Virus record (IMG/VR): IMGVR_UViG_3300025112_000113
Span: 1 to 30,080 of that record
From: a virus
DNA length: 30,080 bases
Direction: 5' to 3' (one strand)
Shown: positions 8,932-17,673 of the stretch, one piece after another
Position numbering within the stretch: position 1 is the first letter of the stretch
Layout: each line of letters begins with the position of its first letter
Program-made: the position numbers and the translations under genes
Notes under the pieces: generated by a model
Told to the model about the DNA's origin: nothing
Seen by the model: only the letters and a program-made list of their open reading frames with translations
Database searches by the model: none

Positions 8932-9398
8932 TGGCGACGACTACCTTTGAAGCTATTAGAACGGCTCAGATGTCGTTGGTCGAAGGGTTAACTCCTACGG
9001 CATTAGCTAGTGCCAAGTTCTTAAGACACCGAGAGGAGCAGGACTTTAGAGATTGGTGCATCGAAAACCCACAAGCTGCTTTCCGAAGATTTTCAATCGT
9101 TGACCAGTTCGACTATGAGATTCCAATGGTAAGTAATACGGATTTGGAATTCGTTGAAGGAAGAGAAGAGGTAACCGTATGCTACCCGGAGGATTTTAGG
9201 TATGGTGGAGATAATTATTCAGATTTAAGGGACTTGGTTAGGAATGACCAATATTTAATAGATAACAAGTTAGGACATAGAGGAACTGGAAACTATACCG
9301 ACTCACATGCCGTTTTGGAAGCCGCATCCATTGAGGATTCGGAAGGTGTAGTGTTCCTTTCATTGGTTTACGTTTTCAGGTTTTATAGGAGTGTATAA
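8931..9398 (+). CDS. possible tail terminator protein
   Basis: A 155-residue protein sitting immediately before the major tail tube gene, the usual place of the tail terminator (which caps the tube and joins it to the head). An N-terminal helix is followed by mixed alpha/beta sequence and ends in a strand VVFLSLVYVFRFYRSV, consistent with the small alpha/beta fold of that family. There is no diagnostic motif, so this is position-based inference. TAATG overlaps at both ends couple it to its neighbours. Confidence 0.5.
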   Translation: MATTTFEAIRTAQMSLVEGLTPTALASAKFLRHREEQDFRDWCIENPQAAFRRFSIVDQFDYEIPMVSNTDLEFVEGREEVTVCYPEDFRYGGDNYSDLRDLVRNDQYLIDNKLGHRGTGNYTDSHAVLEAASIEDSEGVVFLSLVYVFRFYRSV

Positions 9399-10624
9399 TG
9401 GGTAATCCATCAAATTTAGGAGCAATGCGGTTCGCGGATGAGGCAACCTTTGGAGAGGTGTCAACGACCTTCGATGAAAGATTGGAAATTATCGCTCCAA
9501 TCGATGCAGGAGGATTGACGCAGACAATGGAAATGGTTGATCCGACCGTTCAGTTTCAAAACGATGCGGCTTTGCCAATGCGCGGGGTTCAAGGTGGATC
9601 GTTTACGGTTTCCCTCTATCTATGCGGGCATGGGTCGGCAACCACTGGCGCCATTTCAGCGACTGCCGAGGAGAATTTCATTTCAAGGTGCATCGGTAAT
9701 CTTGACGTAACCAATGATGGCGGAACAGTCGCTGCGACGACAAATGCCAACCAGTTCACGGAAACGGACGCAACCCTTTCGGCGGGCGGCTTGACGCGAG
9801 TTGGAACGCTCGGCGATGGACGCGGGAACGGTCAATACATTGCCGTGAAAAATGCGTCCACTATGCTAATGCACACGGCACTGGATGGATCTCCGGATGC
9901 TGGCGACGTTCTTTACGCTCCCGCCATGATTTACCCAAGCGAGGCAGGGACCTCGTCATCCATAACATCGCAGAGGATTGAGATAATAACCGCCAACCAG
10001 TCCTATCACTGCTTTGGGTGCTATCCTACTGCCATAAGCATAACTGGACTCAGCCCAGGAGAAATCCCAAAAATCGACATTACTATGGGTGTTTCGAGGT
10101 GGAACAGTTACAACACAACATTCCCAACCGCTACATCGGTTAACTCCTTCGTGCCGTCACCTGTAGCCGCAGGATCGTTTTTCTTTGGCACGTTTGGAGC
10201 GGACACTCGCACAACCTACAGCATCCGTGATTTCTCTTTGAACATCGATATGGCAGTTACGGAAATTCGAGGACCTGGAGCGACCAACGCGCACCAAGTA
10301 ATCGTTGGAGCAAAAAGAACAAAGTGCCAAGCCAGCTTTGATTTCACAATTGATTCGGAGGCGGCCAACACTACAACTTTCGAGAGTTTATGGAATACCG
10401 CGGAAGGTTCACAAACCTTTAAACATTGTTTGTATACCTGTTCCGCTGGAAGGGATGGTGCGACCGTTGGCTTTTACTTCCCGAAAGTCCATTTAACTGG
10501 TCAACGACCAACACAGATGGACATGGATGGAATAAATAGGCAATCCATTAGCTGCCGGGCCGTAACAAGTGCGGCGACCGCTACCGCACTGGAACGTGCT
10601 AACTTTATTTTAGGACTTGGGTAA
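9398..10624 (+). CDS. major tail tube protein
   Basis: A 408-residue beta-rich protein directly before the tail chaperones and the tape measure. It is the expected size and composition of the major tail protein, the subunit stacked into the tail tube, possibly with an added Ig-like or insertion domain as it is longer than the minimal 200-250. The N-terminus NPSNLGAMRFADEATFGEV and the pattern of long strands with Gly/Thr-rich loops are typical of phage tube proteins (compare the F-A-x-E-x-T-F-G start common in this group). The call is supported mainly by gene order. Its stop abuts the ATG of the next gene. Confidence 0.75.
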   Translation: MGNPSNLGAMRFADEATFGEVSTTFDERLEIIAPIDAGGLTQTMEMVDPTVQFQNDAALPMRGVQGGSFTVSLYLCGHGSATTGAISATAEENFISRCIGNLDVTNDGGTVAATTNANQFTETDATLSAGGLTRVGTLGDGRGNGQYIAVKNASTMLMHTALDGSPDAGDVLYAPAMIYPSEAGTSSSITSQRIEIITANQSYHCFGCYPTAISITGLSPGEIPKIDITMGVSRWNSYNTTFPTATSVNSFVPSPVAAGSFFFGTFGADTRTTYSIRDFSLNIDMAVTEIRGPGATNAHQVIVGAKRTKCQASFDFTIDSEAANTTTFESLWNTAEGSQTFKHCLYTCSAGRDGATVGFYFPKVHLTGQRPTQMDMDGINRQSISCRAVTSAATATALERANFILGLG

Positions 10625-11104
10625 ATGTTAGAAGTTGGAACAGTCGCCACTCTGGTCAAGTCGTATGATGTCTTCTATTCCGAAGATCCTGCAATCGACA
10701 CGGATGCCGAAGGGTATAATGACATTTGGCAGGACTACCTAAGTACCAACGACTGCTCCAAGATTCCAATGAAAGCAGGGAGGCAGCCTACCAGATGGAG
10801 GTTGCGCCATATTCGAGGCAAGGCGAAAAGGATGCTCCAGGATACGATAAGAAAAACCGCAGTTGATGGAATGATTTCACCGACTGCCGCGTATCTTGCG
10901 TGCCAGATGGGTCTTTTGGAAGTTGAAAACTTGGTGGACAAGGACGGAAGGGAATTTTCATTGGAAACCCAGTTCGACCGGGATTTAACTATGAAGGTTG
11001 TGCGGGAAGAGGTGATGCAGGTGTTGGATAACATCGACGAAGGGCAGTTGGTGAACCAATTAGGTATCCGGGTGATTATGAGTATGTCCTTAAGCCCTTT
11101 GTAG
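10625..11104 (+). CDS. tail assembly chaperone (G-type)
   Basis: A 159-residue, charged, largely helical protein between the tail tube and the tape measure. That is the conserved place of the tail assembly chaperone pair, best known as G and GT in phage lambda. The chaperones bind the tape measure during tail assembly and are not in the final virion. Directly before the TAG stop lies CCCTTTG (11095-11101) in the exact X XXY YYZ phase, so a share of ribosomes may slip -1 and make a longer GT-type protein (about 296 residues) using the next frame. The downstream gene has no ribosome site of its own, supporting this. Confidence 0.75.
   Translation: MLEVGTVATLVKSYDVFYSEDPAIDTDAEGYNDIWQDYLSTNDCSKIPMKAGRQPTRWRLRHIRGKAKRMLQDTIRKTAVDGMISPTAAYLACQMGLLEVENLVDKDGREFSLETQFDRDLTMKVVREEVMQVLDNIDEGQLVNQLGIRVIMSMSLSPL
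11095..11101 (+). promoter_or_regulatory. predicted -1 ribosomal frameshift site (CCCTTTG)
   Basis: In the chaperone frame the codons are AGC CCT TTG TAG. The heptamer C-CCT-TTG matches the canonical X XXY YYZ pattern; after a -1 slip the tRNAs re-pair on CCC and TTT. It is followed at once by the stop, and the -1 frame is open from 11032 to 11514. The product would be join(10625..11101, 11101..11514). I see no certain downstream pseudoknot. The site fits the programmed frameshift widely conserved in tail chaperone genes. Confidence 0.7.
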
Positions 11105-11106
11105 TC

Positions 11107-11514
11107 ATGGGCCTTCGGATTCTTCCGCAGGTCCAGTATAAAAGGATGAAACTGAGAATGGATAAAAATCCACAATCCAGAAATTACCTAAACTGTTCAA
11201 CGTGCGAGAAGGATCTTCCTGCGAATGTCCGCGCCCGTTGGAATTGTGGTTTTCTAACACCTAAAAAACGTGTTGGTCCTGGGTTTCCCTCTCCCGCCGG
11301 ATGGGAAGCGGATAAGGATATATGTCCTGGATACATCATACAACTGCCCCAGGTTATCGAAGTGGCAAGGGCAAGGGTTCACTGGAATAAGGGTTTACTA
11401 AGGGAGAGATACGAAGGCGAGGAACTAACGGGCGTTCTCTTGGATGGATTGGAGTTGCTGGAAGGCTACGTTCAGGATTTGGAAATACAAATATCCAACG
11501 AAGGGAATAAGTAA
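11107..11514 (+). CDS. tail assembly chaperone, T domain (frameshift extension)
   Basis: A 135-residue frame in -1 phase to the preceding chaperone, most probably translated only as its frameshifted C-terminal extension (137 extra residues from 11101). Upstream of the ATG at 11107 there is no ribosome site, while the frame stays open and protein-like before it (EPIRYPGDYEYVLKPFVV). It holds four Cys (CSTC, then C near residue 47, then CPGY) that could form a zinc knuckle, and a helical C-terminal half. In the lambda model the T part recruits the tube protein onto the tape measure-chaperone complex. Its stop overlaps the tape measure start by one base. Confidence 0.7.
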   Translation: MGLRILPQVQYKRMKLRMDKNPQSRNYLNCSTCEKDLPANVRARWNCGFLTPKKRVGPGFPSPAGWEADKDICPGYIIQLPQVIEVARARVHWNKGLLRERYEGEELTGVLLDGLELLEGYVQDLEIQISNEGNK

Positions 11515-13433
11515 TGGGAATCCTAGGCATAGGTAGCAACGTACTCACTACCTTCAGGTCTGACAGTAAACAGCAAAGGGCAGACGTTAAAAAACTCTCT
11601 GGCGTAGAAAAGAAACGCCATAACGCGTTGGTGATGGGAATCGAAAGAGAAAACGCCCGAATGGACAAGCAAATTGCCATGCTTGGAAAAATCGGGATTG
11701 CCGCAGCGGCTGTGGGTTCTGCTTATATGGCCCTTAAGGCATCTTACGAAAAATACGCGGAACGTCAACAAATGCTGGCAGCCGGTGCAGGCAGCAACCT
11801 CCAAGCTATGCGTGATGTTACGCAAGGATTGGTAAGCGATACTCAACTCCTATCAATGGAAGCCGCGTTATTGAACGGTGCCATTAGACCGACGAGTGCG
11901 GAGATTGTTCGGATTACCGGGTTCATGATGGCTCTAAGGAAAGAGGGCAACGACTTCAACGAAGTCCAGAAAAAAATGACTCAGGCTTTTGTGGAGTTAA
12001 ATTCCAGAAAGCTGGTTAAGTTCGGTGTCCAAATTGACGCCGTGACTGGCGAAGTCGAATCATTTACTAAGATGCTGGCGATGGCCGACAAACATATCGC
12101 AATGATGGGTGGCGATATGACCATCGCCGGCGACACAATGAGGAAGGACCTGACCAGTTTAGAAACTGCAACCAGTGACCTTTCCATTGAACTAGGAAAA
12201 CTTGCTTCGGATGTTCTGCCTCCGCTGATTAAACTTTTCACGGCATTGGCAGAGGCCATCAACTCCGTATCCGATGCCATAGGCAAAGTATGGGAAGCAC
12301 CGGGATGGCTAGGCAAGGCAATGAGTCTTGGCGCTACGCCTGGTGCGGGAAGTACTACTGGAAAATTACACTCCGACTCAGCAATAGAGCAGGCACGATA
12401 CAGGGCCGGTGCACACAGGGCGTTCTTTGGTGAGTGGTATGTAAAAGACGAGGAGACCGGAGGGTCTAAGGTTGATTGGCTTGCGATGACTCGCGAAAGT
12501 GAATGGAGCAGTAGAGAAGCAATCAACAAGGCATTTCAAGAATACTTAGATGAACACATGACAATGCGGCCCGGTCTCCCGGAGAGGGGACCACTCGAAG
12601 AAGTGATTGACAAGGGTAAGGGCAAGGGCAAGGGCAAGGGTAAGGGTAAAAGGACCAGAATGCCTTGGCTTCCAAAGCGCAAGGGCATGGTAGACGAAAC
12701 GGCGTTTGACCCCAACACATGGAATAGACTCCTGGACCAGATGAATGCACAGTACCAACAGCAACGCGCCGATGAGGAAATGATTGGCATGCCTTGGCTT
12801 GAATTGCCGAAAGAGATTTTCGCTAAACAGGACATCGACCTTGAACCAGAGAGGAAAACCGCTGATGAATTGGTTGCGGAATACCAGGAGGCGCAAGACA
12901 AGATGGCAAAAGCCGCGATGCCTGGAGCTTTTGATTTGCAGACCCTTGCCATCGATAGATTAAAGGATGCCTTCGAGGGAATGACGGCCGCCTTTGGTTC
13001 TGCGGTTGGAGCGTGGATAGATGGAAGTCAATCCTTTGGGGCGGCGTTTGAACAGGCAGCGGCTCAGGCACTAAAGGCGATAGCGATACAGGAGTCCATC
13101 GAGGCAATGAGGCATGCGGCTTATGCCGTTGGTTACGCATTCACTCCTGGAATGCAGGGGTATGCTGCCGGACATGCAGTGGCTGCCGCAAAACATGGAG
13201 CGGTCGCAGTGGCTGCCGGTGTTGCTGCTAGGTTAGTTGGTGGGACTCCTTCCGCTGCTCCGAACACTGCGGCAGGAGCGGGCATGTTGAGGGGTGGGAG
13301 GGAATCCCGTTCTCAGACCATTATATTGGGAGCCGACTTTGAAACCGATTCGGCAAGGAGACGTTCTCATAGGATGGCTTCCATACTTAGACAAGCGGAC
13401 ACGGGTGGTTCTACAGTAGTGGAGTTTTCGTAA
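11514..13433 (+). CDS. tail tape measure protein
   Basis: A 639-residue protein that sets tail length and later leaves the tail at DNA entry. It is highly helical with heptad-like stretches at the N-terminus (residues 15-60), hydrophobic helices at about 58-75 (IGIAAAAVGSAYMALKA) and again in an Ala/Gly-rich C-terminal zone (about 540-600) that could insert in the membrane. In the middle is a striking Lys-Gly repeat (about residues 367-379), coded by six tandem AAGGGY hexamers, which looks like a flexible linker. This is short for a tape measure, predicting a tail of roughly 95-100 nm by the usual 0.15 nm per residue rule. It follows the chaperones, the standard order. Confidence 0.88.
   Translation: MGILGIGSNVLTTFRSDSKQQRADVKKLSGVEKKRHNALVMGIERENARMDKQIAMLGKIGIAAAAVGSAYMALKASYEKYAERQQMLAAGAGSNLQAMRDVTQGLVSDTQLLSMEAALLNGAIRPTSAEIVRITGFMMALRKEGNDFNEVQKKMTQAFVELNSRKLVKFGVQIDAVTGEVESFTKMLAMADKHIAMMGGDMTIAGDTMRKDLTSLETATSDLSIELGKLASDVLPPLIKLFTALAEAINSVSDAIGKVWEAPGWLGKAMSLGATPGAGSTTGKLHSDSAIEQARYRAGAHRAFFGEWYVKDEETGGSKVDWLAMTRESEWSSREAINKAFQEYLDEHMTMRPGLPERGPLEEVIDKGKGKGKGKGKGKRTRMPWLPKRKGMVDETAFDPNTWNRLLDQMNAQYQQQRADEEMIGMPWLELPKEIFAKQDIDLEPERKTADELVAEYQEAQDKMAKAAMPGAFDLQTLAIDRLKDAFEGMTAAFGSAVGAWIDGSQSFGAAFEQAAAQALKAIAIQESIEAMRHAAYAVGYAFTPGMQGYAAGHAVAAAKHGAVAVAAGVAARLVGGTPSAAPNTAAGAGMLRGGRESRSQTIILGADFETDSARRRSHRMASILRQADTGGSTVVEFS
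12612..12647 (+). repeat. AAGGGY hexamer tandem repeat
   Basis: Six consecutive copies of AAGGGT/AAGGGC encode a Lys-Gly repeat inside the tape measure. Such in-frame hexamers can gain or lose units by slippage and so change the length of the linker, and with it, in principle, tail length. The T/C variation at the third base of the Gly codon shows that the copies are not all recent. Confidence 0.85.
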
Positions 13434-14233
13434 TGGCAATAAGAAACGGAAAGCTGGAAAGATTGATTGAAATCCCTACTGGTGATTGGACTTTCCAGCT
13501 AAACGAGGGTGGCGGTGCCGTAACTGGGACGGTTGTCGCAGGTGCCAAGTATTTTCTGTCCTCAGGATACGGCGGAGGTAATGCGTTTTTAACAGACATG
13601 GACACCGTGCTGGATGGGCTTGGTGGCGATTACACCATATCATTTGGAGCAGGCGAAAACGGAACGGGGAAAGTTACTATCGCCCGCACGGATGGAGGGC
13701 CTGCAAACTTTGCTATAACGTGGGTGTCCACCGAACTACGTGACTTGTTAGGGTTTACACAAGGAAATCTAAGTGGCTCGGCATCATACACGGGGGACTC
13801 TCAGGCTAAATCCTTATGGTTGCCAGATGCCCCGATGAATAGTTTATTTGGTGCGGCGGATAAAGGGTTTTATGAAACGGACGCGTTGGCAACCGAATCC
13901 CCATCTGGGGCGGTTAAGGCATTCTTTGGAAACAAAAAGCAGGTTAACCAATTGTCATGGACCGGGATATCCCACGCGAAATGCAGGGCAAGCGCAGAGG
14001 ACACCACCAATGAATCCTTTGAACAGTTTTGGCTTGACTCCATATTAGGAGAGCAGTCATGGGCGGCAGGACCATGCGGACCAATTCGGGTCTATTGGGA
14101 TGCTGGCGACGATACAGCCTATGGAGATTATAAAGTGGTCGGTGAAGCGATGCGCGGGTTTAATCCGAGTATGGTGCAGGACGGGTGGCTTGGTCTCTGG
14201 CAAATTGAATTGGATCGAATGGTTGTTGTATAA
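13433..14233 (+). CDS. probable distal tail protein
   Basis: A 266-residue beta-rich protein directly after the tape measure, the usual place of the distal tail protein that forms the ring between tube and tip. Gly-rich strands at the start (TGDWTFQLNEGGGAVTG) are followed by a region containing SWTGISHAKCRASAEDTTNE and ending in a strand QIELDRMVVV. It shares a general phrase pattern with the major tail protein (KRTKCQASFDFT versus SHAKCRASAEDT, each followed by a Phe-x-x-Phe/Leu-W stretch), suggesting that they are related tube-fold proteins. TAATG overlaps at both ends. The call is mostly by order. Confidence 0.6.
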   Translation: MAIRNGKLERLIEIPTGDWTFQLNEGGGAVTGTVVAGAKYFLSSGYGGGNAFLTDMDTVLDGLGGDYTISFGAGENGTGKVTIARTDGGPANFAITWVSTELRDLLGFTQGNLSGSASYTGDSQAKSLWLPDAPMNSLFGAADKGFYETDALATESPSGAVKAFFGNKKQVNQLSWTGISHAKCRASAEDTTNESFEQFWLDSILGEQSWAAGPCGPIRVYWDAGDDTAYGDYKVVGEAMRGFNPSMVQDGWLGLWQIELDRMVVV

Positions 14234-17200
14234 TGGGAACAACCTTAACATCGCTCCAGAATGATGATGGAATACGCGTATGCTTCGTGGTTGCCGTAGA
14301 GGGCTATAGCTACCTTTTAACGGATTACCACACGCCATCGGATCTTTTTACTTCCAGCACTGGATGGCACGGGACTGACTGGTCCAGTGCTCTCGGAGGG
14401 TTGTCTCTGGAAGGAGTTGTGTTTGAGCAGAAAATAACTCCTTGGGATAATAAGATAATCGGAAACGAAATTTCTTTTTCCGTGATGGATTACGACGGAG
14501 CGGACCAGTTTGGGATTGACGTTTTCAAGGTTGGAGGTGGGAACGAAAGCCCATTGGCTGCTTCCATGTCCATATCTCAAACCACAAGCATTAAGGTCAA
14601 GGACGTTACCAACTTTGCAAGTTCTGGAGCCGCATATATAGGGACGGAGCGGATAGACTATGCGAGCAAGGACGCAGGCACCAACGAATTAAAAACCCTC
14701 ACTCGTGGGAAGTTCTCTCCGTTTAAAAGAGATTCAGGCGCGAATATAGGCAGGTCCCATAAACTGAATCTAAAAATGGGAACGGTACCGGCACCAACAA
14801 AGGTAACGGATGCCCCCCGCGTATGGATTGGAAAGTGGTGCGGGATTTGGATGCACCGAGTTATCGGCGGAGTTATCGATACAAAGGCAAACGCGGAACT
14901 TATTCACGCTGGAAAAATAAACGGGATACAGGATTCAACTAACGGAAACACGGTTGTTAGTGTTGGAAGTATACTTGATGTGGTTTCTGGTCAGACCATG
15001 TTGCACGACCAGTATGTCGGTAGAGTGAAAAAAGGAATCTATATCGGCACCGATTTTTGGCTTAGGTACGAAAGCCAGTTGACCGCACCGTCATCTGGTC
15101 CCAACAGTATTAAAAACCAATTGTTCAATGCCACCACTTCCGACTTAACAGAAGGTAACTGGTACACCATAGACGAGTTCGTGGATATTTTTAATAATTG
15201 GTTGCAGGACCATATAGTCGCTGGAACTATGAATGAAGGCGTCAACGCCCATATAACTACTAGGTGGGGAGGGAATAAGTTTAATATAAACTTGGAGGAA
15301 TACCCTGGTACTTGGACGCTACACCGGCACTGGTTAAAGGGTCCTCGCCATTATATAGAGATGCTAGGTTTCAACCCTGAGGGTAACGGTCTCCCTTCGG
15401 AAACTGTTTATGCCAATGCAATGGCTCCTCATGGAATGGAGGTAGAGCCGGACAATTTCAGGTCTCCTCTGGATCCAATTACAATTCGCGCCTTCCAAGG
15501 TGCAACGAATGGCACTCTGGAGCTTGAATTCGCAGATGGCACCTATGTTGACAACACCGACGACATGCCAGATTTTTTGACTTACAACTTGGACGGTTTT
15601 ACTGGAACTGGATGGGGGGTTCTCCAAATAAAAAAATCCCTTGTTATGGCAAAGAAAACCAGCAACACCACATTTAATCCAGTCAGGACAATCCCGGAAC
15701 TAAGTAAGATAGCGGGGGAAAAATTCGGTGCCTATGCAAATTTCCTTGATTCGGGAGGGTTTGGGGATGTTCGGTATGGAGAGGGTGACGAATTAAATGT
15801 AAAACAAGTTGTTATGCTTGAGGGGAAATTAAAAAACCTGATGGCTAAGATGCTGGCAACAACGGACGTTGATGCTCATAACGAGGCAGATATGGACATG
15901 GGGACCGTTTGGGGTTCTCACATGGGAGCAGCCATACCCTATTCTTTAATGGACACACCGTTTGAAGATTCGGTTTCAGGTTTTGATTTGGCTGGAAACC
16001 AAATCATCGTTGTTATTGATGAGCCAACCACATTCGAGGATTTGTTCCTAGCGGATATTACACTTCGTGGTGCCTACTTTATTTTTCGTAAGGGGACCAT
16101 AAGGCTAATAGCACCACAAACGCCAGTTGTATCATTGAAAACGCATGACCTAACGGAAGCCAACAAAGCAGCACCAACCGGAGAGGTTGATCCTAATAGG
16201 ACTCCAACGCAGGTCACGAATGAGTTTTTAAGGAATGTTTTCAAGCTACACTACAAAAGGGATTTAACACAGGACGGAAAATATTTAGAAAAGAAAACCT
16301 TCCAATTCCAATCATCGATTGACGACTATGGAGAGGCAAAGGCGATAACGATTAAGGCAAGGAATAGTTACGCTGGGCCTTCGTTCGGTGATGCAACAGA
16401 GCAATTGGCAATAAATGTTGTGGCAGTTATGCTACCGACTTGGGGCAAGCCAATGCGGAGACTGAGGAGAACCGTGGACATGTCTCTCTATCTGGACATG
16501 GCTCCTGGAGATATAGCGTTGGTAACGGACACCTTTGCTAGAAATCCAGACGATGGGACGAGAGGAATAACGTCAAAGCCTGCCCTTATTCTCGGACATA
16601 GTTTTTCCGTAACTTCTGGAATGATGGGGGAAGTGGACCTCCTGATTGGCGCCATAGACGACACGGTGGCTTATGCGCCTACGGCAAAGATAGACGATGC
16701 GCAAGCCAACTCTGGATATACTTCCGGCACTCCATCGATAACAGTGGACGCCCATGAGTTTTCTTTGGACGCCGAACCCGCGGATGCGTCCCACTTTGAA
16801 GTTGACGACCTTATAAGGATTGAGGAGATAAGCCCGTCCAATCCAGCCAGTACAACAGCATGGGAAAGAACAGTAGCCGGTGTTTCTGGAAATATTATAA
16901 CCTTGAATACCACATTGAGTTCACCGGCATGGGACACCGCGAAGGAATACAATGTTTACTCCCAGGATTATGCGTCGGCGGTAGCAACACAGAAAGCGGA
17001 TTGTTATCAAGCCGACGATGGAGACCATAGAGTGGTCGATACTCGCAACCCTTACACCTACGGGATATTCAATGAAGGGGACACCCTTACTGGCCCTCTA
17101 GCCAGCACGTTGCCAGAGAAACACGCCAACTCCTGGTTTGGTGATGGGAACCCCTTAACGGTTGTAGCCCATAGCAATTTGGCGAAGATGGTAAATAATC

Positions 17201-17673
17201 TAGTCGGGTACAAGTGCGCCACAAAGGGAACGGAGATGATCCCCACTGGAACTGCTATCACCGGACCAACTGCGGCAACATACAAGGTTTATCAAGTGTT
17301 CCCTGTTTATCTAGGTGTTGGTCCACATTCATCGGAGGGTGGCAGGCTTATAAGGATTTCTCCTTTCATGAAAGCATCGGGCGCGTCTGGTGTTTCCATG
17401 AGGGTTACAATATCAAAGATTCCTCCGCACGTTGACCCTGACGTGGCGGCTCCTGCGACAACCGATACGGCATTCGAGTTACCTTTTTCTCAGGCAGAGT
17501 TTACAACCTCTTCCACGAGTTACGCGGAAATTACCGCACAGACCGTTCCCGCAATCTATAACACTGGTGATGGAATTGCCTATATCACTATAGAACTAAA
17601 AGGGTCCGGGTCCCATGCAACGATATACTGGGGGCTTAGTAGATTTGAAGTGCTCCCACCCGGAGGAGAATAA
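14233..17673 (+). CDS. tail tip / receptor-binding region protein
   Basis: The largest gene, 1146 residues. It follows the distal tail gene, where siphophages carry the tail-tip (J- or Tal-like) protein. Sequence is beta-rich with many Thr, Gly and Asp and few Cys. A part around residues 120-160 (SIKVKDVTNFASSGAAYIGTERIDY) and another around 840-890 resemble repeated Ig-like or fibronectin-like units often found on tips. The region around 530-600 and 640-700 looks like the gp27-like hub fold but I cannot prove it. It probably opens the tail at adsorption and contacts the cell surface. No peptidase motif was seen. Confidence 0.65.
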   Translation: MGTTLTSLQNDDGIRVCFVVAVEGYSYLLTDYHTPSDLFTSSTGWHGTDWSSALGGLSLEGVVFEQKITPWDNKIIGNEISFSVMDYDGADQFGIDVFKVGGGNESPLAASMSISQTTSIKVKDVTNFASSGAAYIGTERIDYASKDAGTNELKTLTRGKFSPFKRDSGANIGRSHKLNLKMGTVPAPTKVTDAPRVWIGKWCGIWMHRVIGGVIDTKANAELIHAGKINGIQDSTNGNTVVSVGSILDVVSGQTMLHDQYVGRVKKGIYIGTDFWLRYESQLTAPSSGPNSIKNQLFNATTSDLTEGNWYTIDEFVDIFNNWLQDHIVAGTMNEGVNAHITTRWGGNKFNINLEEYPGTWTLHRHWLKGPRHYIEMLGFNPEGNGLPSETVYANAMAPHGMEVEPDNFRSPLDPITIRAFQGATNGTLELEFADGTYVDNTDDMPDFLTYNLDGFTGTGWGVLQIKKSLVMAKKTSNTTFNPVRTIPELSKIAGEKFGAYANFLDSGGFGDVRYGEGDELNVKQVVMLEGKLKNLMAKMLATTDVDAHNEADMDMGTVWGSHMGAAIPYSLMDTPFEDSVSGFDLAGNQIIVVIDEPTTFEDLFLADITLRGAYFIFRKGTIRLIAPQTPVVSLKTHDLTEANKAAPTGEVDPNRTPTQVTNEFLRNVFKLHYKRDLTQDGKYLEKKTFQFQSSIDDYGEAKAITIKARNSYAGPSFGDATEQLAINVVAVMLPTWGKPMRRLRRTVDMSLYLDMAPGDIALVTDTFARNPDDGTRGITSKPALILGHSFSVTSGMMGEVDLLIGAIDDTVAYAPTAKIDDAQANSGYTSGTPSITVDAHEFSLDAEPADASHFEVDDLIRIEEISPSNPASTTAWERTVAGVSGNIITLNTTLSSPAWDTAKEYNVYSQDYASAVATQKADCYQADDGDHRVVDTRNPYTYGIFNEGDTLTGPLASTLPEKHANSWFGDGNPLTVVAHSNLAKMVNNLVGYKCATKGTEMIPTGTAITGPTAATYKVYQVFPVYLGVGPHSSEGGRLIRISPFMKASGASGVSMRVTISKIPPHVDPDVAAPATTDTAFELPFSQAEFTTSSTSYAEITAQTVPAIYNTGDGIAYITIELKGSGSHATIYWGLSRFEVLPPGGE

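Noticed and set aside
11981-12529. Minus-strand frame of 182 codons opposite the tape measure
   Set aside because: No ribosome site, unnatural composition rich in Ser/Pro/Leu, and full overlap with a good plus-strand gene.
12523-12952. Minus-strand frames opposite the tape measure with Leu-Pro repeats
   Set aside because: They are the complement of the AAGGGY repeat and fall wholly inside the tape measure gene.
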